Below, in pieces: positions 17,912-26,423 of a DNA stretch of 64,000 nucleotides. How positions within the stretch are numbered: position 1 is the stretch's first letter; each line of letters begins with the position of its first letter. The notes beneath the pieces were generated by a model. The model was not told the DNA's origin and made no database searches. It saw only the letters and a list, made by a program, of their open reading frames with translations. The position numbers and the translations under genes were made by a program. The stretch comes from Flavobacterium lacus. GTDB taxonomy: Bacteria > Bacteroidota > Bacteroidia > Flavobacteriales > Flavobacteriaceae. Where the stretch lies: contig NZ_QLSV01000010.1 of NCBI RefSeq assembly GCF_003268815.1, forward strand, positions 62,001-126,000, read 5' to 3'.

Positions 17912-18216
17912 ACCTAAACAATATATACCGCAGACAAGTGCAACTTTTAGTGCGTGTTTTACCATTGGTAGATACCGAAAAATGTTTTGCATTAAAAGGT
18001 GGTACTGCAATAAATCTATTTTACAGAGCTTTGCCTCGACTTTCGGTTGACATCGATTTGCTATACACTCCTATGGATGATCGAGAAACAGCATTGATAA
18101 ATAGTAGAGCTGCTTTATCAAGAATAAGCAAATTGATACAACACAAAATACTGGGTACTAAAGTACAAAACACACACGATCAAAGCGATGCACTAAGATT
18201 AATTGTAAGTCATTAA
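17902..18216 (+). CDS. AbiEii-type nucleotidyltransferase toxin, truncated
   Basis: Only 104 residues, while AbiEii toxins are about 250-310. The N-terminal nucleotidyltransferase core is well kept: FALKGGTAINLFYRALPRL and SVDIDLLYTP carry the GG-T loop (about 33-35) and the metal-binding Asp50 and Asp52. After DALRLIVSH a stop follows, and none of the later motifs or the helical C-terminal domain can be found in the next 350 bases in any frame. It is probably inactive as a toxin and would be called a pseudogene by many annotators. It overlaps the antitoxin gene by 10 bases. Confidence 0.75.
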   Translation: MDIDLNNIYRRQVQLLVRVLPLVDTEKCFALKGGTAINLFYRALPRLSVDIDLLYTPMDDRETALINSRAALSRISKLIQHKILGTKVQNTHDQSDALRLIVSH

Positions 18217-18517
18217 TTTAGAATTTTCATTTCCTAAATTTAAATTAAACTGTAATTTTTATTTACATATCCATTCAATACAAAAATCATCAATAGAACA
18301 AAAAGTCTACGTGATTTTATCTCGCTAAAGCAAAATTTTAGTACTATTTGAAAATAATCAGTTTAAAATAGACTACTTATTTTGCAAATAGTTTACAAAT
18401 TTATGTGTAACTACATATAAATAAGATATTTAAATCAATTATTCCAACTTTTTCAAACTCAATAATAGTCGTAAATCAGACTCAAAAAAGTTCGAAATAA
18501 CTCCCCTCTTCTCCACT
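18217..18517. other. Gene-free stretch after the AbiE locus
   Basis: About 300 AT-rich bases where the missing part of the AbiEii toxin would be expected. No remnant of it was found by eye, and no other gene is seen. Confidence 0.5.
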
Positions 18518-18556
18518 AAAAACCCTGTAAAACATTGATTTACAGGGTTTTTTTAT
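18518..18556. terminator. Bidirectional intrinsic terminator
   Basis: Stem AACCCTGTAAA / TTTACAGGGTT around a short loop, flanked by A's on the left and a T-run on the right, so it can work in both directions. It sits between the end of the AbiE locus and the convergent gene that ends at 18575. Confidence 0.85.
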
Positions 18557-18574
18557 AAGATATTATCTAGATCG

Positions 18575-20017
18575 TTATTTGACCTCAGAAAAAGTACCAA
18601 AAGACATTTGATCTTTATCGGTTGTAGTAATTTTAGCAAATAAAAATTGATCTTTATCTCTGAAATAATGAAGTAATTGATTAACATAACGCACTTTAAC
18701 TCCGGGACGAATGTCATCGTAAAAATGAAATGAAATGGTTCTGGCTAACTCTTCATTATTAAAAAGATAATTCCATTTGAAAAATCCATTATATAAGCCG
18801 GTTTGGACGAATAAATCGCCATTCCCTTGAACTAAACCAAAAGATTGAAACAATTCTGCTTCACCAATGGTGCCTTTTGGAAAAGGACTCGTTTTCTTCA
18901 ATTTTCCGTCAAATCCTAACGTAAACATGAAAGAAGGTCCGAAAAGAAATTTCTTTTCAGGAAAACCCATAGTTCCCGGAGTTGGCTTTGGAGTAACATC
19001 TACTTTTGCTTCCGTAAAGACATATATTTCATCGTTTTGTAATAAAACGTCTCTTACTAATGCTGTTTCAATAGAAATCTCTGAATTAAAACCCTTTATT
19101 TCATTGTTTGCTAAAATGCTACCGCTTTTTAAATCGTAAACCATCAAATGACCAAAATCACCTCTTCTAATTCCTTTAGAAGGATAGTTAAATGCCAATA
19201 AATAATCTTGATCACCAATAGAGAAAGGATAGGGATCGTGAAGTTTAAGGTTTTCACCCACTATGATGTCTTTTTGTCCCTGAGCTGTTATTTCAACAAG
19301 ATAATTATCTAATTTATAACTATAAGGAATGCGGAGCAAAACAGCATTTCCTGAATTTGTTACCACCAAAGAACGAGTGAAAAATCCTAAATCAAATTGA
19401 ACTTCTTTCTGCCATTCTACCGCAAGTGTTTGACCATTTAGTGCAAACAAATGATTGATTTCGGCTTCTTTTTTAGAGGCCGGTACTTTATAATGCAACA
19501 AGATTCGGCTGCCATTTGGCGATCTTTTTACGGCCACATCACCTGATTTATATGCGGATGCAATGGGATATTCGGTAATAATGGTACTAGTAAACTGCTG
19601 CGATGCTTTGTCAAAAACATGCTGGTAAATTACATCACGTTTTGCCTTTGAGGAATAACTTTGTGTAAAAACGACCGCTCGATCTGTTCCCAAATCAAAT
19701 GAACCTAAAAAATTATGAAGGGTTCCTCCTCCTTCCAGTTCAGGAAAACGGTGTTTGATGGTTTCAACTAAATTATTTTTTTGATCAAACTTTCGCAATA
19801 AAATTTGATTACTGGCCATCATCCCAGTGGTATTTAGAACCGTTAACAAATAATAATTATAATTGTCAACCAACACCAATTTAGGCTCTAATTCATTTTT
19901 AACATCAAAATCAAAGCGGGCTCCCCACGCCGGTTTTTGACCATATAATTGGCTTGCAAAAATGAATAGTAATGTTGTCAACAAAAGTTGCTGTACTTTA
20001 TTTTTTATAGATTTCAT
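18575..20017 (-). CDS. Unknown secreted protein, probably beta-propeller-like
   Basis: 480 residues with a signal peptide (residues 1-26, ending SQLYGQ). I do not recognise the family. The body has regularly spaced beta-strand segments with polar turns (KLVLVDNYNYYLLTVL, DRAVVFTQSY, NGSRILLHYKVPA, NAVLLRIPYSY, DLFVQTGLYNGFFKW), which suggests a propeller-type fold. There is no T9SS domain and no lipobox. Its first 20 bases overlap the end of the upstream gene at 19998-21176, so the two are coupled and likely act together at the cell envelope. Confidence 0.7.
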   Translation of the reverse strand: MKSIKNKVQQLLLTTLLFIFASQLYGQKPAWGARFDFDVKNELEPKLVLVDNYNYYLLTVLNTTGMMASNQILLRKFDQKNNLVETIKHRFPELEGGGTLHNFLGSFDLGTDRAVVFTQSYSSKAKRDVIYQHVFDKASQQFTSTIITEYPIASAYKSGDVAVKRSPNGSRILLHYKVPASKKEAEINHLFALNGQTLAVEWQKEVQFDLGFFTRSLVVTNSGNAVLLRIPYSYKLDNYLVEITAQGQKDIIVGENLKLHDPYPFSIGDQDYLLAFNYPSKGIRRGDFGHLMVYDLKSGSILANNEIKGFNSEISIETALVRDVLLQNDEIYVFTEAKVDVTPKPTPGTMGFPEKKFLFGPSFMFTLGFDGKLKKTSPFPKGTIGEAELFQSFGLVQGNGDLFVQTGLYNGFFKWNYLFNNEELARTISFHFYDDIRPGVKVRYVNQLLHYFRDKDQFLFAKITTTDKDQMSFGTFSEVK

Positions 20018-21176
20018 TTTCTAATGCTTTTAATTCTTGTTCTTCATCATAACTTAACTTTATGCTGATTAAATTTTCTTGTAATTCATTTAAATATTTT
20101 TCAGCCACATCTTTTTTTCCTAAAGCTAAATGTAAACGAATCAGATTGAAATAAATATATTCTCCTATTTTAGCATTAAACGCAGATTTCGAATCTTTTT
20201 TAAACTCCACTTTTTGTAAGGTTGACAACCAGATATCAATTCCTTTTTGCATACCATTAAAAGCAGCTTCTGTTCGAACAGGGTCAGCAGGCTGAATTTT
20301 CTTCAGGTTGGTCGTTACATAGATATGAGCTTTCTCTAAATCATCATAATCACCTTTGTTTTTAACTTTGTCTAACTTAACGGTTCTTTTAACCGATTGG
20401 TAACCAAATTCATCATTCAAAAATTGATTAACAAACGTCATCACTTTTTTCAAATGATTTTTCTCTTCCAACGATTTATTTATATTGTTGGTGGGAACAG
20501 AGGATAAAAATTTATATTCCGTAAAAAACTTTTGATTTGTTTTTTCCTGACCATTTACTTTTACAATTAATGTTGTAGGCTGATTAACAAAAGATTGACC
20601 TGCATTATCTTGAAATTGAACAGCACTTATGGTCAATTGAACATCCAAATAAGACCCTTCTTTGGAAAAACCATCGATGATTATTTGAGAAGCCAACACA
20701 TTGTTATCAACAATTACATGATTATTTAAATTGGGTTCCTGATAAACAGGCGGTGCCGGCTTATAATACGTTGGAGTTACAGGAATAACTAACTTTGGTC
20801 CTTTCCCTTGATCGGTAATCGTCATTCTTTCCAGTAAAGTTAATTTTTTGTGTTCAGCAGATTCTAACTCATAACGTTCTTTTGCTTTGGCAACTTCCAC
20901 ATCATGATCTTTTAATTTTTTTTGAAATTCTGCCTCGCTTTTTTTAACAACACCATCATATTCAGCCAAGGCCGTTTGACGGTCTTTTTTTGCTTTGTTT
21001 ATCACATCCTCAGCAGTGACATTATAAGGTGAATTCACCGTTACGTTATAAAAACGAGTTGAAACTTCTGTTTGGTTTTTAGGATTTTTGAGCATTTCAA
21101 ATTCAACTTGTTCAGCTGAAATGTTTTGTGCTTGTAGCGTTACACAGCAAATTAATGATAATAGTATTTTGTACAT
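19998..21176 (-). CDS. Unknown secreted protein with coiled-coil segment
   Basis: 392 residues with a short signal peptide (MYKILLSLICCVTLQAQ). Residues about 55-115 are strongly charged and helical (DVINKAKKDRQTALAEYDG onward), predicted to form a coiled coil. A Pro-rich linker (YYKPAPPVYQEP) and a C-terminal domain with helical repeats follow. I do not recognise the family. The downstream gene starts inside its last codons, so the two secreted proteins form one transcriptional unit. The likely location is the periplasm or outer membrane. Confidence 0.7.
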   Translation of the reverse strand: MYKILLSLICCVTLQAQNISAEQVEFEMLKNPKNQTEVSTRFYNVTVNSPYNVTAEDVINKAKKDRQTALAEYDGVVKKSEAEFQKKLKDHDVEVAKAKERYELESAEHKKLTLLERMTITDQGKGPKLVIPVTPTYYKPAPPVYQEPNLNNHVIVDNNVLASQIIIDGFSKEGSYLDVQLTISAVQFQDNAGQSFVNQPTTLIVKVNGQEKTNQKFFTEYKFLSSVPTNNINKSLEEKNHLKKVMTFVNQFLNDEFGYQSVKRTVKLDKVKNKGDYDDLEKAHIYVTTNLKKIQPADPVRTEAAFNGMQKGIDIWLSTLQKVEFKKDSKSAFNAKIGEYIYFNLIRLHLALGKKDVAEKYLNELQENLISIKLSYDEEQELKALENEIYKK

Positions 21177-21393
21177 TTCTTTTATTTTCTACAAAAGTAA
21201 GGTTATTTTATTAGTTACCGGTATTTATATAAATTAGTCGCTCATCTTGAATTTGCTATTTTTGTATCTTGTAATAGAGTTCTCTTTCACAGCAAAATCA
21301 ATCATTTAAAAGTAACAAAAACAAAGCATGTCTTTTTGAAAAGTTGGAAGATTGCACTAGTAGTTTATTGAGAACGCTTTCTATTCTAAAAAA

Positions 21394-21729
21394 TTAATCC
21401 TCTAGATTCTGATTTCTGCCAATTTCATCAATCGTCTCAATTTCAACCTGAATCATTTTATTCCATTTATTTTCTAAAAGTTTATAAAAACCCCAACACC
21501 CCAATAAACCAAACGGAATAGAAATATAGCCAATAGATTTATCTAAAAAACCTTCATACCCCAAAGAAAAAATCAATTCTAATCCCATTATAATAAACGC
21601 AAATAGAAAAGTTGATACATAATAGACAAAAACACCCAAAATTGCATAAAGCCATTCGTTTTGTTTATGTTTTTCTGCCAGTGTGTAGAAATATTTTCCC
21701 AAAAAATAAATAAAAAGTAAACTTAGCAT
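21394..21729 (-). CDS. Small membrane protein of unknown function
   Basis: 111 residues with three hydrophobic segments: residues 1-15 (MLSLLFIYFLGKYFY), 25-53 (WLYAILGVFVYYVSTFLFAFIIMGLELIF) and 65-85 (IGYISIPFGLLGCWGFYKLL). The C-terminal tail is acidic (VEIETIDEIGRNQNLED). No family is recognised. It stands alone on the minus strand between longer genes, divergent from the OstA-like gene. Confidence 0.6.
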   Translation of the reverse strand: MLSLLFIYFLGKYFYTLAEKHKQNEWLYAILGVFVYYVSTFLFAFIIMGLELIFSLGYEGFLDKSIGYISIPFGLLGCWGFYKLLENKWNKMIQVEIETIDEIGRNQNLED

Positions 21730-21837
21730 AGCTGTAAAAAATTGGTTCCCACTTCAAAAATAACTTTTTTACAGATAAAACAAGGTTTGTAATTTGTAAA
21801 AATATCATTTTCTACCTAAATAATTCTTAACACATCT

Positions 21838-21865
21838 TGTCCTTCCTTCATTTTTAGTAATTTTG
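21838..21865 (+). promoter_or_regulatory. Candidate promoter of the OstA-like gene
   Basis: TTG at 21838-21840 and TAATTTTG at 21858-21865 with about 17-18 bases between, close to the Bacteroidetes consensus TTG-N17-19-TAnnTTTG. The expected transcript would start near 21871, just before the TTG start codon at 21880. Confidence 0.5.
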
Positions 21866-21879
21866 GCAAAATTATACTT

Positions 21880-23502
21880 TTGAGAACTATTCTTTTTATC
21901 GTTTTCTGTTTGATAAGCTTTCAACAAAGTTGGGGACAAAAAAGCAAAGAAATCTTTGTGGAATACTCCGAATTTTTTGATGTGGATGAAGATTTATACC
22001 CGGATGCTGTTTTGCTAACCGGAAATGTTCGCGTTAGTCATGACGGAGCAGTGCTATTTTGCAACAAAGCTTATTTGTTTAAAAAAGAAAATTACATCAA
22101 AGCGTTTGGCGATGTGCGAATGATTCAAGGCGACACCATCACCATGACCAGCACGTATGCCGAATATAATGGCGAAAACAAACAAGCGTATGCTTCCGGA
22201 AATGTGATTATGAGTTCGCCAAGCTCTACTTTAAAAACTGAAGTACTGAATTTTGACCGAAATGCGCAACAAGCGTTTTACAAAACCGGCGGAACTGTAA
22301 CTGATAAAGAAAACACACTCATTAGCCAAGCTGGAACTTATGTAATTCAGCAAAAAATGTATCAATTCAGAAATGCTGTGACTATTACTAATCCAAAATA
22401 TGTAATCAAAACCAATCATTTAGATTACTATGAAAATGTAAGTCATGCCTATCTTTTTGGTCCCTCAACCATCACGAGCGAGGCTAATTATATTTACACC
22501 GAAAAAGGCTTTTATGATACGAAGAAAAACTTTTCTCACTTTGTAAAAAACTCCTATATCAAATACAACAATCGATTGATCGAAGGAGATAGTTTGTATT
22601 ATGATCGAAATCGAGAATTTGCCTCTGCTACTCGAAATGTAAAAGTAACCGACTCCATCAACAACAGCATTGTGAAAGGCCATTATGGCGAGGTGTATCG
22701 TGAAAAAGATTCGTTAATGATGACCAAACGAGCTGTAGCAATGACACTAGTTGAAAAAGATACGTTATATATCCACGGAAAAAAATTAATTGTTACCGGA
22801 AAACCCGAAAACCGTGTAGTTCGAGCATTTAATAAGGTACGCTTTTTTAAAATTGATATGAGTGGAAAATGTGATTCGCTTCATTCCGACGAAAAAACAG
22901 GTCTTACCAAATTGATGAAAAATCCCGTGATGTGGAATTTTGATAACCAAATGACGGGAGACCTTATGCACTTAATTTCAAATAAAGAAACAGAAAAGCT
23001 CGATTCGTTGAAAGTGCTAAACAATACATTCATTGCTTCAAAAGATACTATTGGTACAGGCTATAATCAAGTGAAAGGCTTAAATCTCTATGGTAAATTC
23101 AGAGATAATAAATTGTATGAAGTTGATGTGGTAAAAAATACTGAAGTGATTTATTACATGCGAAACGAAAACCAAGAACTGATTGGTATCAACAAAAGCA
23201 AAAGCAGCAGTATCAATATGACACTAGACGGCAACCAAATTAATACCATTACGTTTTTTAAACAAGTAGAAGGAGAAATTTACCCCGAAGAAGAACTTCC
23301 GGAAAACGCACGAAAACTCAGGGGATTCATATGGCGTGGCGACGAAAGAATTAAGACCAAAGACGATATTTTTCCGCCTGAAGAAAATGAATATGACGAA
23401 CAAATGAAAAAAGATAAAGAAGTAGAAGATACTCTAGAATTGGTACCAATGGAGGTTCGCAAAGAAACGTTGGAAGGCCAAGAAACGGAAAAAGACAGTT
23501 AA
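21880..23502 (+). CDS. OstA-like LPS-transport family protein
   Basis: 540 residues with a signal peptide (residues 1-19, FCLISFQQSWGQ). The N-terminal half has the LptA/OstA-like pattern of short beta strands: AVLLTGNVRVSHDGAVLFCNKAYLF, NYIKAFGDVRMIQGDTITM, NKQAYASGNVIM. The pattern recurs to about residue 460 (KAFGDV, ATRNVKV, RVVRAFNKVRF), so this is a long form unlike the short periplasmic LptA bridge. A role in LPS transport or envelope assembly is inferred from family. The C-terminal 80 residues are acidic and low in complexity. The start codon is TTG; no ATG precedes the signal peptide. Confidence 0.85.
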   Translation: MRTILFIVFCLISFQQSWGQKSKEIFVEYSEFFDVDEDLYPDAVLLTGNVRVSHDGAVLFCNKAYLFKKENYIKAFGDVRMIQGDTITMTSTYAEYNGENKQAYASGNVIMSSPSSTLKTEVLNFDRNAQQAFYKTGGTVTDKENTLISQAGTYVIQQKMYQFRNAVTITNPKYVIKTNHLDYYENVSHAYLFGPSTITSEANYIYTEKGFYDTKKNFSHFVKNSYIKYNNRLIEGDSLYYDRNREFASATRNVKVTDSINNSIVKGHYGEVYREKDSLMMTKRAVAMTLVEKDTLYIHGKKLIVTGKPENRVVRAFNKVRFFKIDMSGKCDSLHSDEKTGLTKLMKNPVMWNFDNQMTGDLMHLISNKETEKLDSLKVLNNTFIASKDTIGTGYNQVKGLNLYGKFRDNKLYEVDVVKNTEVIYYMRNENQELIGINKSKSSSINMTLDGNQINTITFFKQVEGEIYPEEELPENARKLRGFIWRGDERIKTKDDIFPPEENEYDEQMKKDKEVEDTLELVPMEVRKETLEGQETEKDS

Positions 23503-23547
23503 AAATGTTGCGGGTTGCGAGTTTCGGGTTGAAAGTTTATTCCTGAC

Positions 23548-23578
23548 TCATCACCCATTACCCATCACCCATTACCAT
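23548..23578. repeat. CACCCATTAC-type short repeat
   Basis: Three imperfect copies of a CA(C/T)CCATTAC unit just before the aminotransferase start. Similar runs occur at 24763-24840 (partly inverted) and 35604-35643. Non-coding and probably mobile or recombinogenic intergenic repeat DNA. Confidence 0.6.
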
Positions 23579-23580
23579 TT

Positions 23581-24759
23581 ATGAAAGAAGATTTCCTTAA
23601 ATACCAAGCTCAAACTTCACCCTATCCACTTGCGATGGAAGTTTCGCATGCCAAAGGAAGTTACATTTATGACACCAACAACAAAAAGTATTTAGATTTT
23701 GTGGCAGGCGTTTCGGCGTGCAGTTTAGGGCATCAGCATCCGAGAGTCAATCAAGCCATCAAAGATCAATTGGATAAATATTCACATGTCATGGTTTATG
23801 GCGAATATGCTCAACATCCAGCTGTTGAATTTTGCAAATTGTTGGCCGCAAATATGCCGGAGCCACTCAACAAAACCTATCTTGTAAATTCCGGAACCGA
23901 AGCCACCGAAGGTGCATTAAAACTCGCCCGAAGAGTAACCGGCAGAAGTCAGCTCATCTCCTGTTTCAATGCTTATCACGGCAATACAATGGGTGCGATG
24001 AGTGTCATGGGCTTTGAAGAACGCAAACAAATTTTTCGTCCGCTAATTCCGGATGTGGATTTTATTACGTTTAATAATTTGGAAGACATCCAAAAAATAA
24101 CAACCAAAACCGCCGGAGTAATTTTAGAGAGTATTCAAGGTGGAGCCGGTTTTATTCAACCTGAAAATGGTTTTTTAACCAAAATCAAACAAAGATGTGA
24201 CGAAGTAGGTGCCTTATTAATTATAGACGAAATCCAACCTGGATTCGGTAGAACCGGAAAAATGTTTGGTTTTGAAAACTATAATGTTGTGCCTGACGTA
24301 GTTATTATGGGAAAAGGAATGGGTGGCGGAATGCCGGTGGGTGCTTTTACTGCCAAAGCCGAATACATGGATTTATTGAGTCACGACCCAAAATTAGGCC
24401 ATATTACCACTTTTGGCGGACATCCTGTCATAGCCGCAGCTTGTTTGGCAACCCTGCGAGAAGTCACTGAAACTAGCCTAATGGCTCAAACGTTGGAAAA
24501 AGAAGAGCTCTTTAGAGAACTTTTGGTACATCCTTTGATAAAAGAAATAAGAGGAAAAGGATTAATGTTGGCCGCAATGGTGGAAACAGCGGAAATTACA
24601 AACGAGGTAATTTTTAAATGCCAAGACAAAGGATTAATTCTTTTTTGGTTGCTTTTTGAAGGAAGAGCAATCCGAATTACACCACCGTTAACGATTTCTG
24701 AAGAGGAAATTAGAGAAGGTTGTGCAATTATAGTAGAAGCTTTAAATGAAATGGTATAA
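23581..24759 (+). CDS. Class III PLP-dependent aminotransferase (acetylornithine/4-aminobutyrate type)
   Basis: 392 residues of the subgroup II, class III fold-type I aminotransferases. Visible motifs are NSGTEATEGALKLAR (103-117), FNAYHGNTMGAMS (129-141), IIDEIQPGFGRTGKMF (214-229) and the PLP lysine Lys245 in IMGKGMGGGMPVGAF. The sequence resembles acetylornithine and 4-aminobutyrate aminotransferases, but the precise substrate cannot be fixed; many flavobacterial genomes call this simply aspartate aminotransferase family. It follows the OstA-like gene by 78 bases of repeat DNA, so co-transcription is possible but not shown. Confidence 0.85.
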   Translation: MKEDFLKYQAQTSPYPLAMEVSHAKGSYIYDTNNKKYLDFVAGVSACSLGHQHPRVNQAIKDQLDKYSHVMVYGEYAQHPAVEFCKLLAANMPEPLNKTYLVNSGTEATEGALKLARRVTGRSQLISCFNAYHGNTMGAMSVMGFEERKQIFRPLIPDVDFITFNNLEDIQKITTKTAGVILESIQGGAGFIQPENGFLTKIKQRCDEVGALLIIDEIQPGFGRTGKMFGFENYNVVPDVVIMGKGMGGGMPVGAFTAKAEYMDLLSHDPKLGHITTFGGHPVIAAACLATLREVTETSLMAQTLEKEELFRELLVHPLIKEIRGKGLMLAAMVETAEITNEVIFKCQDKGLILFWLLFEGRAIRITPPLTISEEEIREGCAIIVEALNEMV

Positions 24760-24762
24760 ATT

Positions 24763-24840
24763 GGTAATAGGTTATTGGTAATGGGTAATAGGTTTTAATC
24801 CTTTACAAATCAATCACCTTTTACCCTTTACCTTTCACCA
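24763..24840. repeat. GGTAATGGGT / ACCTTTACC-type short repeats
   Basis: Runs of GGTAATAGG and GGTAATGGG units followed by ACCTTTTACC and ACCTTTCACC units, so the two halves are roughly inverted and could form a hairpin. Same family as 23548-23578. Confidence 0.55.
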
Positions 24841-24953
24841 ACTAATCTTCCGCAAAACCTGTTAATTAAATTGTTTACAACAATTCAACAAAAAAATAGA
24901 ATCAGAGCATTCCTTTTCTAATTTAGAGAAGGATAATTTTTAAACAATCGAGT

Positions 24954-26351
24954 ATGCATTTAAGTCACGAAGAAGACGATTACAACGTATCCTTGTCGAG
25001 ATTTGAATCGATGTTGAAAACCAACAAAGTTTTCTTTTTCGATTCCGAGGAATTTGAAGAAATTATTCTTCACTATCTTGATATGGGCAAAGCATCGCTG
25101 GCCAAAAAAGCCTTGAAATTAGCTCTCGAACAACATCCAAGATCAACCGGTTTAAAATTGGTTCAAATTGAAATGTTGATTTATGATGACAAACTTGAAG
25201 TAGCCGAAAAAATGCTCAACGAGTTGTATGCCATTGAACCCCACAATGAAGAGATTTACATTCAAAAAGCAAATATTTATTCTAAACGGGATCAACACGA
25301 AAAAGCGATTGAAGAATTAGAAAAAGCATTAGAATTTACCGATGATTATGCTGATGTCTTTAATTTAATGGGAATGGAATACCTGTTCATGGATAATTTA
25401 GAATTGGCAAAATACAATTTTATAAAATGTTTAGAAGTAGATGTCGAAGACCAAGCTGCGTTGTATAATGTGGTCTATTGTTTTGAATTTTTAGATCAAC
25501 AAAAAGAGGCCATTGTCTATCTAGAAAATTATATTGACAAAAATCCGTACAGTGAAATCGCTTGGCACCAACAAGGTCGATTAAGTTATAGCATTAAAAA
25601 CTACGAAAACGCATTGCGTTGTTTTGATTATGCCACTTTAATTGATGACGAATTTATTGGTGCTTTTATGGAAAAAGGCAAATCACTCGAAAAACTGAAA
25701 CGTTTTGAAGAAGCTATTGAAGCTTTTAATCGCACAATTGAATTAGAAGATCCAACGTCATATGCTTTGTTACGAATTGGAAAATGTCATGAAAAGTTAG
25801 GCAATAAAGCCGAAGCAATTAAATTTTACAATCAAACCGTCCACGAAGATCCGTTGTTGGATAAAGGTTGGATAGCCATCACTGATTTCTATATTCGATT
25901 AAAAAATTATCAAAAAGCATTGTTTTATGTAAATAAAGCCTTAGCAATTGATAATGAAAATCAGTTGTATTGGAAGCGATATGCCAACATTAACCGCCAA
26001 ATGAATTTTTATGAAGAAGCAGAATTTGGTTATCGAAAAGCTGTAGAATTTGGCGACACCCAACTAGACACTTGGTTATTTTGGGTCGATATTCTCCAGT
26101 TTTTAGGCGAATTTGATAGTGCGATTCAAACGTTATTACAAGCAGCTGAATTTTTCCCGGACGAATATCAAGTAGAATATCGTTTGGCCGGAATGTACTA
26201 TCTGTTACAACAAAACGACAAAGGAAAATTCCACCTTACCAACGGACTACGTCTAAATAGCAATAACAGCACTTTAATCGCTGAATTATTTCCGGTGGTT
26301 TGGAACAAAAAAATTGTTCAAAATGTAATTACAAAACATTTAAAATCTTAG
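24954..26351 (+). CDS. Tetratricopeptide-repeat protein
   Basis: 465 residues, almost entirely TPR-type helix pairs, about ten repeats from residue 30 to 460. Examples with the usual small and aromatic positions are AYYNVVYCFEF-like segments (AALYNVVYCFEFLDQQKEAI), IAWHQQGRLSYSIKNYENAL and AYALLRIGKCHEK-like segments (SYALLRIGKCHEKLGNKAEA). There is no signal peptide, so it is a cytoplasmic scaffold, possibly at the membrane. No enzymatic domain is attached. A terminator-like hairpin follows at 26391-26423, directly before the DUF368 gene. Confidence 0.85.
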   Translation: MHLSHEEDDYNVSLSRFESMLKTNKVFFFDSEEFEEIILHYLDMGKASLAKKALKLALEQHPRSTGLKLVQIEMLIYDDKLEVAEKMLNELYAIEPHNEEIYIQKANIYSKRDQHEKAIEELEKALEFTDDYADVFNLMGMEYLFMDNLELAKYNFIKCLEVDVEDQAALYNVVYCFEFLDQQKEAIVYLENYIDKNPYSEIAWHQQGRLSYSIKNYENALRCFDYATLIDDEFIGAFMEKGKSLEKLKRFEEAIEAFNRTIELEDPTSYALLRIGKCHEKLGNKAEAIKFYNQTVHEDPLLDKGWIAITDFYIRLKNYQKALFYVNKALAIDNENQLYWKRYANINRQMNFYEEAEFGYRKAVEFGDTQLDTWLFWVDILQFLGEFDSAIQTLLQAAEFFPDEYQVEYRLAGMYYLLQQNDKGKFHLTNGLRLNSNNSTLIAELFPVVWNKKIVQNVITKHLKS

Positions 26352-26390
26352 GCTAATTTAGAATATAATTATAAAAAATTTCCCTAATTT

Positions 26391-26423
26391 GCGTTCCGTT
26401 TCAATAGCGGAACGCATTTTTTT
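26391..26423 (+). terminator. Terminator-like hairpin ending at the DUF368 start codon
   Basis: Perfect 8-bp stem GCGTTCCG (26391-26398) with CGGAACGC (26408-26415), then A and seven T's that run straight into the ATG at 26424. It looks like an intrinsic terminator for the TPR gene, yet leaves no room for a leader of the next gene. It could act as an attenuator or as a leader hairpin. Confidence 0.75.
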
